Source of the DNA: Allomyces macrogynus ATCC 38327
Lineage: Eukaryota; Blastocladiomycota; Blastocladiomycetes; Blastocladiales; Blastocladiaceae
NCBI GenBank assembly: GCA_000151295.1
Contig: GG745367.1
Location: 319,630 to 383,629, forward strand
Direction of reading: 5' to 3'
Length of the DNA stretch: 64,000 nucleotides
Shown one piece after another: positions 1 to 11,585 of this stretch. The notes below the pieces were generated by a model that was not told the DNA's origin, ran no database searches, and saw only the letters and a list, made by a program, of their open reading frames with translations. The stretch's first letter is position 1; each line of letters starts with the position of its first letter. A program made the translations under genes and the position numbers.

Positions 1-1452
1 CGGGGCAGTAATTATCGGCATGGTACGTCGCCGAGCACGACTGGCACTGGTAGGCGTTCTTGGCTGGGTGCCGGTCCCAAGCCGGCGGCGCGAGCGCGAC
101 GTTCCCGCGCGGCTTGGTCCCACACGAAAAGCATTCGGCGCAGTTGTTGCAGAAAATGGTGCCGTCGGCGCCAATCAGGTCGGGCGAGACGTGCACGCAG
201 TCGAGGTGGAACACGTGCTGGCACCCGGAACACTTGGCGAGCTGGTCGCGCGGGGTCGACTTGTTGCACTTGGAGCAGAACGTGCAGTAGATGCAGATCC
301 ACGGGTCGCGCGGGGTCGCGGGGGGTGGGCAAATGTAGAGCGGCGTGCAGGACGGGTGGTGCGCCTCGGTGCACGACGCGCACGTCAGGTACTCTTCGTC
401 AACGTGCAGAACGGCGGAACAGTCGACGCACGACGTGGCCGCGCGGAAAATATCGGCGTCCGGGTCGGTCGAGGCCGTCGTCAACGGCAGAATGGCGACA
501 GCCGGGACGGGCATCGGTTCCTCGACCTTGCGCTCGAGCTCGGCCGTGGACGCAGCGGCCGCACTGGGTCCGGCACCGGCCGCGGGCGCAAGACCGAGTG
601 CGCCACCCGCTGCCGCAGACGACGCCGCGGGAGTCGACGACCGGTGCGCACCCGCCGACGACGTGCGCGATTTCCCGGTCCCTGGTCCATCGAGCACCTT
701 GGCCTTTTTACTCGGCGGTGCCGAACCCGCTGTACCTGCCGTGACCGCCGGCGACCCCGCGGCCGTCCCGGCCTTGGACGGCCTACTGCGTCCCTTCTTC
801 TTACGCTGTTCTCCCGCCTCGAAATCGGCATCCTTGTCATCGTCGTGCGGCGGCACTTCGACCAGGTGACGGCGACGAATGGCTGAAGTCGGCGCGCGCA
901 CGACATCGTCGTCGTCCTCGTCGTCCTCGTCCTCGTCGAGGTAGGAGTTCACGTCCGCGGCATAGTCGGTTTCGGGCGCTGCGCCGCGCGTGCGGCCATG
1001 GTAGGCGCCGCCCGGGGGCGGTGGGGTCGCGTCGGTCCCAGGGACGCCCTGCGGGTGGATAGTCTCCATGTATTGCCGGCGCACGGAATCGAGCGTGCGC
1101 GACCGGTCGGCGGCAAGCCGTGCCTTGATCCAGCCGGAGACGGTGGCCGAGGATTCGCGGCCGCGGCGGCGCACGTCTAGGAGGAGGCGGGCAGTCAGTT
1201 GCGGTCACCGACGCGGTGGACGCGAACCGGATTCAGACGGATCAGCCACGTACCGGTGCACCACGAGCTCGGCGACTGGTAGGTCGGCTGCAGGTAGACC
1301 GGAATCGACCCGGGCTCGCCGACGTAGAGCTCGCCATTGGCCTGGACCGTGGCAATGTGGTTGTCGAACGTGACTTGGTCGCCGGCCTCGAGCAGGCCGG
1401 CGTTGACCAGGTCGGCCAGCGTCACGCGGCCCTGCGTCTTGGCCGGCGGCAT
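1..1452 (-). CDS. RAMA-domain and PHD-finger protein, partial (C-terminus runs off the window)
   Basis: Two exons are visible on the minus strand: 1452-1254 and 1176 to beyond base 1. The intron 1253-1177 (77 nt) has a GTACGT donor and a TAG acceptor and joins the two frames exactly. The start ATG at 1452 sits in an ACC-ATG context; an upstream in-frame ATG at 1554 would only add a low-complexity stretch. The first 65 residues match a RAMA domain (VTLADLVNAGLLEAGDQVTF, ending YQSPSSW), a module predicted from comparative genomics to read modified DNA, including N6-methyladenine. Next come an acidic stretch, basic Lys/Arg patches resembling nuclear signals (QRKKKGRSRPSK, PPSKKAKV) and a disordered linker. 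The C-terminal part has tandem Cys/His clusters of PHD type (CVDCSAVL, CASC, CIYCTFCSKC, CSGCQHVFHLDC, CNNC, CQSC). A nuclear chromatin role is inferred; the target is unknown. Confidence 0.8.
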
Positions 1453-2344
1453 GGTGAACGCGGGATCGGTGGTCGGTGGTCGGTTGTTGGTGGTCGGTTG
1501 AGTTGGTGGTTGCGCCTCGCCGGATCGCGCGCGGCGGTTGTGCGGGTCGGCCACAGGTAGCGACGCGGGTGCTCTTGCGAGTGCGGCAGGTCGCGCGGGT
1601 GTTTGGGCTCGCGGTCGCGGTTGGGGGAAGTTCGCGGCCAGGGCGACGGCGACGACGACGAGATTGCGGCGACGGGACTAACGGTGATCGGTCTTGGCGT
1701 GATACGCAGTGCGTCACCCGACAGGGATGGCAGGACATGTCCAGACACCCCTGAGGCGAGTGTCAGCACGTGGTCTTCGGAACAGCGTTGTAACCCGCCC
1801 CACGTGAGAGCAGCGGGGAAACTTGCCGTCCTGCGCGGCCAGGGCAGTTTTCCAGAGCAGGGCCTGCGCTCCCACCGATCGCTGCACACGACGCTCTGGA
1901 GCAAGATCTTGCCGGGCTTGCACCGAAGATGGACGCGCCTCGCCGGTCAAGTCCATGTATTGACACGGTTCCCCCGCTCGTCGTCGCCGCCCATGATTTC
2001 ATCACGCCCATCTCGCCATTTCCCCGCTGCCCTGCAGGGCGACCGACCATCGGCTGGCGTCTTATTCTCCCCAACGACTACCAACAACTTGCGCCCGGCC
2101 ATCGTCGGGCACGACTTGGCCAAGCACAAGCGACCGAAGCGCGGTGCCATTGACGCGACACGCCACGACGAGAACGCGCGCGCCGCAAGCCAACTTCTCC
2201 ACCCTCTCAAGCCCGCACAAACGGCCGGTAAACGGCCGGTCGACGATACGACGATACGCGCACGCTAGAAAGACCTGAGCCAGTACCTGCCGACCAGATT
2301 GCACTTGGACCGCACCGTACACCTTCACTGCCGCCAGCACCACC
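1453..2344. promoter_or_regulatory. Divergent intergenic region, RAMA-PHD / TMEM135
   Basis: About 890 bp separate two divergent starts, so it should hold both promoters. Open frames here are short and lack family resemblance. The part next to the RAMA gene is a simple ACC/CAA-rich stretch (about 1465-1530). No clear core element could be singled out. Confidence 0.4.
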
Positions 2345-4528
2345 ATGGATCCCTTGGCCACGACTGTCGCCGAAAAGGCGACGCGCGCCACGGCCAAGTC
2401 GGCCGTCAGCCAGTTGATGACAACCGAGGCCTTTTACCAAAACTTTCTCGAGCTCCTGGTACGCATTTTTGATGGAATACCAGATGCAAAGCGACGCGTC
2501 TCTCGTGTCCCTTCCTCGATTTCCGTGCTGACGCGCTTTCCCTTGGCACATTTCCCATTTTTCCTAGGCGCAACTGCTCTCGCTCTGCCTGACCGACGAA
2601 GAGACGGAAAAAATCGCCAAATCCTTGCGGCACTTCCATGCGACCATTCAACGCGTCTCGTCGCGCGCGTCGTTGCGACCCTCGTGGCACTCGCCGTCAC
2701 CTGTCCCGTGTACTGCCGACGATGCACCCTCCCCGACCCCGCGCGCCGTGCCCGAGGCCCTGCGGTGCCGACACCAGGGGACCTGCGTGCAAAACGCGAC
2801 GCGCGGGTGGTTGCGGTCGCTCGCCGTCGCCTATGGCGTGAAATGGCTTGTGGGCACGTTGCCGTCTATTCTCATGGGCAAGGTGTTTCAAAAGTACGCG
2901 TTTTATGCGACTAGACTGTGCGTTTGCAATGCGTTTTCTAACGCTCGATTCTTGACAGACCGTCGCTGCTTAAGCGCGAATTCAACGGTGACACGCTGCG
3001 ATTTGCGCTGTTCGTCTCGACCTTCATCTCGTCCTACAAGTCGCTGTTTTGTGCGGCGCGGTACGCGCTCGCTGCGCTCAGGCGGCGCGTCACGACCGAG
3101 GCCGACGAGACCGCCGACGAGGCCGCGGGCGTGCGGTTGCGCAAGTGGGCCGCGTTTATTGCCGGTGCGCTCGCCGGGATGGCCATTTTGATTGATAACA
3201 ACCCGACGCGGCGCACGGCGATTTGCCTGTACCTGCTGACGCGCGCAGGTGCGGTCTTTCGGGACGGGTGGAGTGGACTGGGTGCGCGAGACTAACGCAG
3301 CACCGGATTAGGCGAGTTTCTGGCCAAGTTCTACTTTGTACGGGGGGCGCGCCAGGGTGGGAGAAGTGACTCGGCGTCCCTTCACCGACTCCCGCCTCCC
3401 GCCGCGACCACCGACGGGACGGCGACGCCCGCGACCGAGGTGGACGACGAGGGCATTTCCATCGACTCCTACCCGGCCACGTCCGTCGCGACCCCAGCGG
3501 CCCCATCCACCGTCTCCCAGCCGGTCCCGCGATCCCTCGTCGCCCGTCTCGTCACCGCCTTCCTCGTGCACTTGCGGCGCATGTACGCGAACCTGCCGCG
3601 GTACATTGCCGCGTCAACAGGCGCCGTGGTCATGATGCTCTCGTCGGCGCAGATCCTTTTCTCGTTTGTTGCCATGCCCGGCACGCTTGCTTCGTCCTAC
3701 CTGTCGTTCCTGCTCACGCACTCGGGCATCCGCGACAAGGTCGGCGTCCTGACCCCGCACTACATGCGGCACATGGGCCGTGTGCTCTGGGAAACCTGCG
3801 GGTACCCACACTTGGCCGACAAGTTCATCCCGTGGGGCGGCGGCCCGCCCGTGGAACGGCTCCCACTCGCCGACACCCTGTCGATTTCCGGCCACCGATC
3901 GGCCATGTGTTCCGTGATCCACCCGGAAACCGCATCGTGCGCGGGCTATTCGGCGCGTTGCTTCGGGCACGCGTTCCGCCGGTCGGCACGACTGTACTTG
4001 CCGCTCAACGTGCTCATGACCATCATTCTCGGGTCGAAACGGCTGCGTTCGGCGCCGCTCAACTCGATCGCGCGGCTGCTGTTCAATACCGCGCGCAGTT
4101 CCGTGTTCCTCGCGGGTTACGTGACGACGGCGTGGACCATGACGTGCACGTTGCGCGCGTTGCTCGGCCGCGACGCCGTGCCGATTTACGTGATAAATGG
4201 GATCGCGTCGGGCGCGTGGTCGTTGCTTGAACCGAGTGGGCGGCGGCTCGAATTGGCGCTCTACTGTTTGCCGCGCGCGCTCGAGTCGTTTTGGCGGTGT
4301 TTGCTCGACGTAGGCGTGATTCCGCAACTGCCGACGGATCCGGTCGCGAGGGCGAAAGTCGGGTTTGTGCAGCGCGTGCTGGTGCGCGTCTTGTCGGAGA
4401 AGAAGGTTGGGGAACCGCTGTACTTTGCGGCGGCGATGGGCGCGCTCATGATGCTGTATGAGACGGAGCAGCATATTATTTCGCCCGGGTACAAGAAGGT
4501 GATGCGCCGGTTCTTTGGGGTGAATTGA
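2345..4528 (+). CDS. TMEM135-like membrane protein
   Basis: Four exons, 2345-2458, 2568-2893, 2959-3248 and 3312-4528, give 648 codons in one frame. Introns are 109, 65 and 63 nt with GTACGC, GTACGC and GTGCGG donors. The start is in a CACC-ATG context. The protein resembles transmembrane protein 135, a multi-pass protein linked in animals to peroxisomes and mitochondria. Recognisable pieces are an N-terminal basic/hydrophobic exon, GDTLRFALFVSTFISSYKSL, the AGALAGMAIL segment, an LTRAGEFLAKF stretch, and near the C-terminus the cysteine motif CSVIHPETASC followed by YLPLNVLMTI and RSSVFLAGY. Residues around 400-430 (SPVSQPVPRS-type linker) are disordered. Organelle placement is inferred from the family; no signal peptide is evident. 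Confidence 0.8.
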
Positions 4529-5531
4529 ACGAGATACACGGGCATTTTTTGTTCATCTGTTTTGGGTCCTCCAGACATGAGACTTGGAATAATTCATTGC
4601 TCGTGCATGGCATTCATTGAACGTGGTGCTCCATCAAAACTGAAATGCCCAACGGTCCTCAATCACGGTCATCGTGGCGTCTTGCCCCACACTTGGTCCC
4701 CACCACCCCCCTCCCTCCCCTGCCTTCCCGGCGGCGTGGCTTGAACATGCCTCCAAGGAATCCAGCTGGGATCCGTCATCAACGGCGGATGCGGTGCACG
4801 AGGATAGCCCCCCACACTGGTCGCGATGGCGGCAATTTTGGAGAGTGTTCTTACTGGACTTTCTAACTTTACACATTATTGTTCGTTCGGTCTGACACGG
4901 CGCCCTGGCGACGCCCTTTGTCTTTCCTGCAATCACGGCCGTCGTGGCGTCTTGCCCCGCACTTTGGTCCACCATGATTCGTGACCAGTGCGGGGGGCTA
5001 CCCTCGTGAGCCGCATTTGTCGACATTGCTGAAGACGAATCCCAGCTGGAGAGAGGCTGGTGGGGCAGGGCAATGTGCAGGCGACAAGTATTCAAGTCTC
5101 TCAGACAATTTCTCTTCAGGTCTGCTCTGAATCTCCACATATTGGGTAGGGCTTCCTCAGTGTTTAAGAAGGTGGAGCACGATAATTTTTGTTAAGCTCG
5201 TTAAGAATTCGGTGGTAGCAGCGGCGTTCGTGTAACCCAAAAAAGGTGAATATTCAATTTTGGTGCAATTTCTACGTGGTGTAAAATTTTCCCCACCAAG
5301 ATCGAGGCCGAAGGCGTGAGGCGAGCGGGGATCGAACTTGAGGCTGTCGTGGAGCGGCGTTGGCCTATGTTGAGCGTTGTTGAACGTCGAGGAAGCGCAA
5401 TCACTTGCTTGGTGTTGGGCGGCATCACCTTCGACCAACAATTTTGCCAGCAATCCCATTCGACTGCGGCATCACAACTGCCCGCAATCAACGCAAGACA
5501 ACCCTCTGATCCCGAATTCGACACTGCAAGC
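4529..5531. other. Intergenic region TMEM135-TSR3 with local repeats
   Basis: No supportable gene. The first half holds direct and inverted repeats (separate entry). The second half, 5067-5531, shows nothing recognisable apart from the presumed TSR3 promoter. Confidence 0.5.
4661..5066. repeat. Imperfect direct plus inverted repeat cluster
   Basis: A segment of about 45 bp starting AATCACGGTCATCGTGGCGT at 4661 recurs at 4931 with a few changes (direct, 270 bp apart). A second segment, about 4740-4828 (contains CCAGCTGGGATCCGTCATCA and AGCCCCCCACACTGGTC), recurs in inverted orientation at about 4977-5066. The pairing arms could fold into a long hairpin. It may be the remains of a small non-autonomous transposon; no coding content is seen. 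Confidence 0.55.
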
Positions 5532-6850
5532 ATGGGCCGCGGCCACCGCCACCATCACGGCAGCCACGCCGTCAAGGGCGCCGGCGCCGCACGCCGAGGG
5601 GAGCGCGACCACGACCACGGCGGGGCCGACCGCGCCATCGACCTGCAAGATGGCCCCTCCTCGTCCGGTGGTGCCGCGAGGAGCGCAATCAAGGTGCCGC
5701 TAGCCATGTGGGTAAGTGTTTGCCCCACCTCGCCATCGCGCCGCTCGCAAAGCACCAACGCTTGAGCGTGCCCTCGCTAGGACTTTGAACACTGCGACCC
5801 GAAACGGTGTTCCGGCAAGAAACTCGAGCGCATGCACATGATCCGCGGGCTGCGCGTGGGCCAGCGGTTCAATGGGCTGATCATGAGCCCAGAGGGTAAG
5901 AAGGCCGTGAGTCCCGCCGACCGCGCGATTGTGCAGGCGCACGGACTTGGGGTCGTCGAGTGCTCTTGGGCGCGGTTGCACGAGGTCCCGTTTCATCGGA
6001 TTCGGTCGCCGCACGACCGATTGCGTACGTTGATATCATTTGCGGGAAAAGAGAGAGGGTCGAGAGTGGAATTGACGGTGCGGGCGATGTAGTGCCGTTC
6101 TTGATCGCCGCCAACCCCGTCAATTACGGCCGCCCGTCGCGGTTGAATTGCGTCGAGGCCCTCGCGGCCGCGTTCTACATCACCGGTATGTTTCGGCAAG
6201 TGGTGGTGGTGGTCATGGATGCGGTACGCTCGACTCACGTTGCGGATCGGCATGCATCTAGGGTTCAAGGATTACGGCGACGAGCTGATGAGCAAGTTCA
6301 AGTGGGGCCATGCGTTCTACGAGCTCAACGAGTGCGTTTTTCGGGTTGAAATGGCACTTTCCGTCACGCAACCTCGTTCTGATCCTCCTCCACCCTCTCC
6401 ACCAGGACCCTTTTTGAGCGATACGCCGCGTGCAAGGACTCGGCCGAGATTGTCGCCGTGCAGAACGAGTACCTCAAGGAGCTCCAGGACCACGGTACGT
6501 TTGAATCCACGCACTAGCCCCACATCGCGTTGCTTGCACTAACACTTCTTTGACACTCGCGACCAGAACGTGCCAAGCACGACGACGCTGCCGGATCCAA
6601 CGGCGACGACCAGGACCTGTTGTTTGAGAACACGAACCGCAGCACGCAGATCGGGTACGGCCTCATGCCGAGGTACGGCGACAGTGAGGACGACGGGGAA
6701 GGTGGAGAAGATAGCGAAGAGGAGGACGAGGCGAGTGATGAAAGCGGGGAGGACGAGGACGCGTCGGATAGCGAGGAAGAGGAGGAGGAGGAGGAGCCGG
6801 CTGTCAAGTATGTCACAGACCGGTTCGGGAATACGGTCATTGCGAGCTGA
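5532..6850 (+). CDS. TSR3: 18S rRNA aminocarboxypropyltransferase TSR3
   Basis: Six exons: 5532-5711, 5781-6024, 6093-6185, 6262-6331, 6406-6494 and 6567-6850, giving 319 codons. All five introns are 68-76 nt with GT..AG ends. TSR3 is a cytoplasmic enzyme that transfers the 3-amino-3-carboxypropyl group of S-adenosylmethionine to a hypermodified uridine of small-subunit rRNA late in 40S maturation. Family motifs follow in order: [68 protein letters not shown] and [13 protein letters not shown]. The N-terminal 60 residues are His/Arg/Asp-rich and the C-terminal 90 residues are very acidic (runs of Glu/Asp/Ser) before [10 protein letters not shown], both common as low-complexity tails in this family. 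The match to family motifs is close to continuous, so the call is firm. Confidence 0.93.
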
Positions 6851-8083
6851 TGGGGCGAGAGCGTCGGAGTTTTGGTTAGTGTAATAACATTTGGGTTGTG
6901 ATTTTATCTCGCGCACATTTGGCCTTTTGGTTTGAAGGATGTAGAGCCGTGTCGCCTGCTGGTGGCCTCTGTTGGTGAAACATGTCTTGCAAGCTAGAGT
7001 TCACTGGACGGCCACCAGAACGCGTACAGACCCAGAAGTGGCAGAGTCGTTTTGGGGTCTGCATGCATCGTCCCCATGGTTCAATCCCAATCAGTGGCGC
7101 ATGAGCGACTGTTGGACAGCCTGCGTCGGTAATTGATCGGTTTCGCTGTGCCCCCATCCGTCAACCATTATTGTGCAAATTCTGGTTGTGTGGGGTCGCG
7201 GCTCTCGAGGGGTCACAGGCCTGCATTGAAGCTGCGCAGCACAACCTGAGCTGAACTGGCTGAACGCAGCAAGCCCACGCAAACGAGCATCGCCTTGGAT
7301 CAATTCGCAAACGCCGCGAGCGAGAGTCACAACGAAGGAGCAGGCGCGAGACGGCCCTGCCTATGAAAGTGGAAGCGTGGATTTCGCGTGATGATGGTGG
7401 TCAGCTGAGTGGCACAGGTGTTGGGAGGCAGTGTCGCCCACCCCTTTTGGAGCTTCGCGTGCGCAAGCGATCAGTGATCACCCCATTCCCCATGCTGTGC
7501 TGGCCAGCACCCGGCCCAGCCGGAAATCCCCCCAAACTCCCCTTTGGCCCACCGTGCCGCTGGACGACCACGGGCAAAAAATGCACCCAGCAACGCGCCG
7601 TGATCAGGCCCGCTCCCCAAGCGTTGCTGGCATCGTGGGGCTCGGCAGGGATTTGACAAGGGCAGCAACAACCACCAGCATGCCGGCCAGCGCCGACAAC
7701 CGATGCCGTGTACGACAGTTACGGTTTTGGGCCAGCGACAAAAAATGGTGGGCAACCCCAGCAAACGCCTTCTTTTCCCCCACGCTCAGCAGCTGTGATC
7801 GCGGTTGACCGGGTTCTCTGGAGAAGCCGTTGGCTGGAGCAACTGGGCCATCTGCATTAAGCACCTGGCGCGCGCCGGGCCTCCGTCGGTGCCGGTGGAT
7901 GATGCCATCCGTCGCGATTACGGACTGCTTCCATCCTCGCTCATAAATAACTGCTGCCCACCGCACAACCGCGGCTCCCGCTCGTTTTCTCCAACCAGCA
8001 CTCGCTCGACTCGGTGTTTGTTGTGTGTGCCTTAATCGAACCGACCCTTGACCCAAGTGGACCGCGCCGCTCTCCTCTTCACC
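6851..8083. other. Intergenic region, TSR3 to ELO
   Basis: About 1.2 kb with only short frames of atypical composition. It should contain the TSR3 terminator and the elongase promoter. No repeat, RNA gene or motif was recognised. Confidence 0.5.
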
Positions 8084-8991
8084 ATGGCCGCACCAACAAC
8101 GCTCGTACCTCCATCCGCCGCCGAGCTGCCGCTCGGATTCCTCGAGCCGATCCTCGCCGACTGGCGGGTACCGACGGCAATCGCGATCGCCTACGCGCTC
8201 GGCGTTACCATCTTCAACCCGACGCCGGCACAAGCCGCGGCCAACCGCAAGGCCGGTGTCGGTTCTGGCGCGTTCCTCAAGTTCCTCGTCGTTGCGCACA
8301 ATGTCGTGCTCTGCGTCTTCTCGGCGGCCGTCTTCCTCGGTGCCGCACCCGCCTACATTGGCCGCATCGTCAACAACCCGACGGTCGAGTCGTACTGCGA
8401 CAAGTCCGGCACGTTCTGGGCCCAGGCGCTCGCGTATTACACGTGGGTGTTTTACCTGTCTAAGTACTACGAGATTTTCGATACGGTGATCTTGCTCGTC
8501 AAGGGCAAGCGGTCGTCGCTTCTGCAGACCTACCACCACATTGGCGCGATTCTCTGGTACGTCGCGGAGCCGATCAGGAGTCCTCGCCATCATTTGGCAG
8601 CGATGCTCACCAATCGACCCGTCTCTTCAGCATGCACGTTAACTACTACACGCAGTCGACGCCCGTGACCGTCTTTGTCATCTTCAACTCGTTCATCCAC
8701 ACGCTCATGTACTTCTACTATGCGCTCACGACCGTCGGCATCCACCCGCCGGGTAAGAAGTACCTGACACGCATGCAAATCTCGCAATTTGTCGTGGGCA
8801 TGTCGATTGCGCTCTCGTTCCTGGGCGTCGAGAACCTGTACCCGGGCCAGTGCCTCAAGTCGGACGCTAACAAGTTCGCCATCTACTTTAACGTGGCCTA
8901 CCTGATCCCGTTGACCTACTTGTTTGTGGATTTCATGTGGAAGACGTACGGGCGCCGGTCGGCCCTGCCGACCAAGGCCAAGAAAGAGTGA
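8084..8991 (+). CDS. ELO-family very-long-chain or polyunsaturated fatty-acid elongase
   Basis: Two exons, 8084-8556 and 8631-8991 (intron 74 nt, GTACGT..CAG), give 277 residues, normal for the family. The start has a strong ACC-ATG-G context. ELO proteins are multi-pass ER membrane enzymes that condense acyl-CoA with malonyl-CoA in the first step of elongation. Diagnostic motifs are KYYEIFDTVILLVKGK, then the histidine box LLQTYHHIGA, the NSFIHTLMYFYYAL segment after the intron, and TRMQISQF. The histidine box reads QxxHH, not the usual HxxHH; this variant is known from some polyunsaturated-fatty-acid elongases. The C-terminus is Lys-rich (KAKKE), compatible with a dilysine-type ER retrieval signal. 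Chain-length preference cannot be told from sequence. Confidence 0.92.
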
Positions 8992-9811
8992 AAGGCGGTG
9001 GTGGGCGTGATTTGGGTGCTTTTTGGTTGTTGTAGGAAGACGCCGGTAAGCCGGATTTTTGTACTATATCAAACAAGCGTGTGATATTTTGTCTTCTCCA
9101 CCGACTTGGACCGCGGCGACGGTGACCAGTCGACAGGGAAATGCTGCGCTTGAAAGAGGAATGCAGCGCTGACGCGCCTGGAACGACCAAATTTTACCTC
9201 TTGCAGACGCTGCATCTCGTACGCCTGCTCCTTCTCATGTCGTTTCCATCATTTCAGCTGTCTCGCCCGCCCACTGGCACGTCTGGTCGCGCAATTGACG
9301 AGGGCTCGTCTATCCCGTGTGATCTGCGCTGGATGCGGGTGACCGCCGCGGCCTCGGCACCGCATGATCCTCGCGAGCGAGGAGTGGCCAAAGGGGTCCC
9401 TCCGAGGCAGTCTTGCCACGCGGCGCTAGGCCGCGCTCGGCCGCGCCCGTCCGCGTTGACGCTGCGAGCGTGGCGCGAGACAAAGTGGGTCATGCGAGAC
9501 AGTCACGCATAACGCACGGGGCTCCACATCACCGCCTCCTCGCGTTGTGGACGTCTGCCAGGCCCAATCTTAACCTTTGTCGTTTGCGGTTGTGCGTGAC
9601 CGTCGTGGGTGGTCGTGGTCATTCAACATCATCAAAGAGTCGGCATTCCATTGTTTAGAGCCCAGAAATGAGTCTGAAGAGAGCGAGCGTCCAAGAGCGA
9701 GCATCCAAGACCGATGAATGTGTGTTGCGTCGATCCCAATACGAAACGGTGATCAAGAAGGTCGCATCAAATCCAGTCCTCTCCACCCAGTCCACGCATC
9801 ACCACCCTCGC
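8992..9811. other. Intergenic region between convergent ELO and AK8
   Basis: The two genes converge here, so it should hold two terminators. A GC-rich palindromic patch lies near 9425-9450 (GGCCGCGCTCGGCCGCGCC). No gene is supported. Confidence 0.45.
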
Positions 9812-11585
9812 TCAGTACATCCGTGGCACATAGTACTCGACGGGCCGCAGCAACACCTGCCGCACACGCTCCACAACCTGGTCCACGGGCTCGTCCGCAT
9901 CCACCACCACTGTCTGCAGTTTGCCGCCCGTCGGTGGGCGCGTGCTCCCCTTGACGAAGAACGGGTGCATCGGCGCGTGGAACCGTTCCTGGATAACGGT
10001 TTGCCAGCCCGGATTCGACACTTCGTCGGCACCCCAGTGCTCCGAATCGTGCGCGACGACGAGAACACGCGACGGCCGAACCCCGAGCGATGCGAATTTG
10101 TCGAGGAGCGCGGGCGTCCACCCGTCGTCGGTCGCGGTCAGGACCCACCCGTGGCGCGCCGCGTCGGGTTGCTGCAGGCGGTCGTGGAGGAGTTGCGCGA
10201 TCTCGGTGTCGGGGACTAAGGAGATGAGCGGGTTGAGGTCAACTGACGGTCGTGGAGGGGGGCAGAGTCGCAAGGTGAACAGAGGCGTACTCGTCGATTT
10301 CCCAGCCAAGGCTGCGGCAAACTTGGCAGCGCGCGGCCCGTGACGGCTCACCTCCTCGGCAAAGAGGCGATGCGGCGAGGCTAAACGATGCGGACGCCGT
10401 GGGCGAGCGGATCAGCGAGAGGAGCAAAACCAGAGACAAGGAGCTGAGTGTCATCACGACCGTACCAAACACCAGCTGAAAATGCGCCTCCATCATCTCG
10501 CCCAACCGGCCCTGCACCTCCTTCGACCCACCGCACAAGAGCACGCGGTGCGTCGTGGCACCCGCCGACGGCAGCCGCACCTTGAGCGTCTGCGCAATCG
10601 CATCGAGCACCGGTTCGAGTCCTGCCGACTCGAGCGCGCGCTCGCCCGTCGCCGACGCGAGCACGCCCGCCCCCGGCAAGTGCGGGACCGGGATCCGCAC
10701 GTGCATCTTGAGCGTGTCGAGAATCCCCGGCAAGTGCCGGTGGTACGCCGTCAACCGGTCCTGCACCATGACCTCGGTCAAACTCATCTTTTGCGTGAGC
10801 CGCGCGCGCACGTCCGCGTCAATTTCCGTGTGCACGCGCACGTCGTAGGCGCGGTTCGTGACGGGGTCAATGAACTGGTGTGCGGCCTGGTCGAGTAATG
10901 CCGACGCGGGCCAGTCGAGGATGAGCACGTTGGATGCGACAATGCCCTTGCGCTGCAGGGCGAGTGCTTGGTCGCGTGTGCGCGGGTAGCCCTCGAGAAC
11001 GAATCCGCGCTCTTGCACGTCGGGCTGCGCGAGACGCAGCATGAGCAGTTCGGTCATGATGCGGTCAGGCACGAGCTGGTGCTGGCTGAACGCGGGTAGG
11101 GCTTGCATGCCGAGCGAGGTCTTGCGCTCAATGGCGACTTGGAGCAGCGAGGTCGTGGAAACGTGGACGGCGTTCATCGCGGCAGCGAGCGTTTTGCACT
11201 ATGTACATTGGGTGCGAACCGGGATCAGATTGAACCCTCCCACCGCCAATTGAGAACACACTTGTTGCGCACCAGACCCGTTTCGTTGGCCGTCGGCGGA
11301 GCGACGACGATGATGGATGGGACTGCCGCCAGCCGGAGTTCAACCGGTCAGCGATTATGTCCACCCTGCATGTTGTCGTTCAGTTGCCGAAAAATGGAAG
11401 ATGGACGAACGTGGTCGTTTCTCCATGAACTCAGCCATCCAGAGCAGTGGGTCCTTGGGCTTGTGAATGAGCAGCTGGCGCAGCATCTCATGGAACAGTG
11501 GGAACAACTCGTGGTCGTCGGCATACTCGGCAAATTGGCCGAGACGTTCGTCAGCAACCGACTCGAGCAGTTTGAGGTCGATCAT
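9812..11585 (-). CDS. Adenylate kinase 8-like protein with two degenerate kinase domains
   Basis: Five exons in transcript order are 11585-11411, 11322-11273, 11198-10466, 10380-10291 and 10242-9812, giving 492 residues in frame. The N-terminus matches the AK8 lead segment (YADDHELFPLFHEMLRQLL, IHKPKDPL). Domain 1 carries IIVVAPPTANETGLCKT at about residue 62, where AK8 should have a GPPxSGK P-loop, then LVPDRIMTELL and GFVLEGYPRTRDQAL. Domain 2 starts VLLCGGSKEVQGRLGEMM near residue 280, again without Gly-Lys-Ser/Thr, then LVPDTEIAQLL and HGWVL. AK8 is a two-domain nucleoside-monophosphate kinase typical of motile cilia. Loss of both Walker A lysines suggests a non-catalytic, structural role; that is inference. 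A locally poor sequence is less likely because the frame stays open. Confidence 0.82.

Noticed and set aside
1177..1253. Frameshift between the RAMA and PHD parts
   Set aside because: A 77-nt GTACGT..TAG intron joins the frames exactly.
5320..5345. Reverse-strand GTTCGATCC-like B box suggesting a tRNA
   Set aside because: The flanking bases do not form a T stem and there is no A box or acceptor stem at the right distance.
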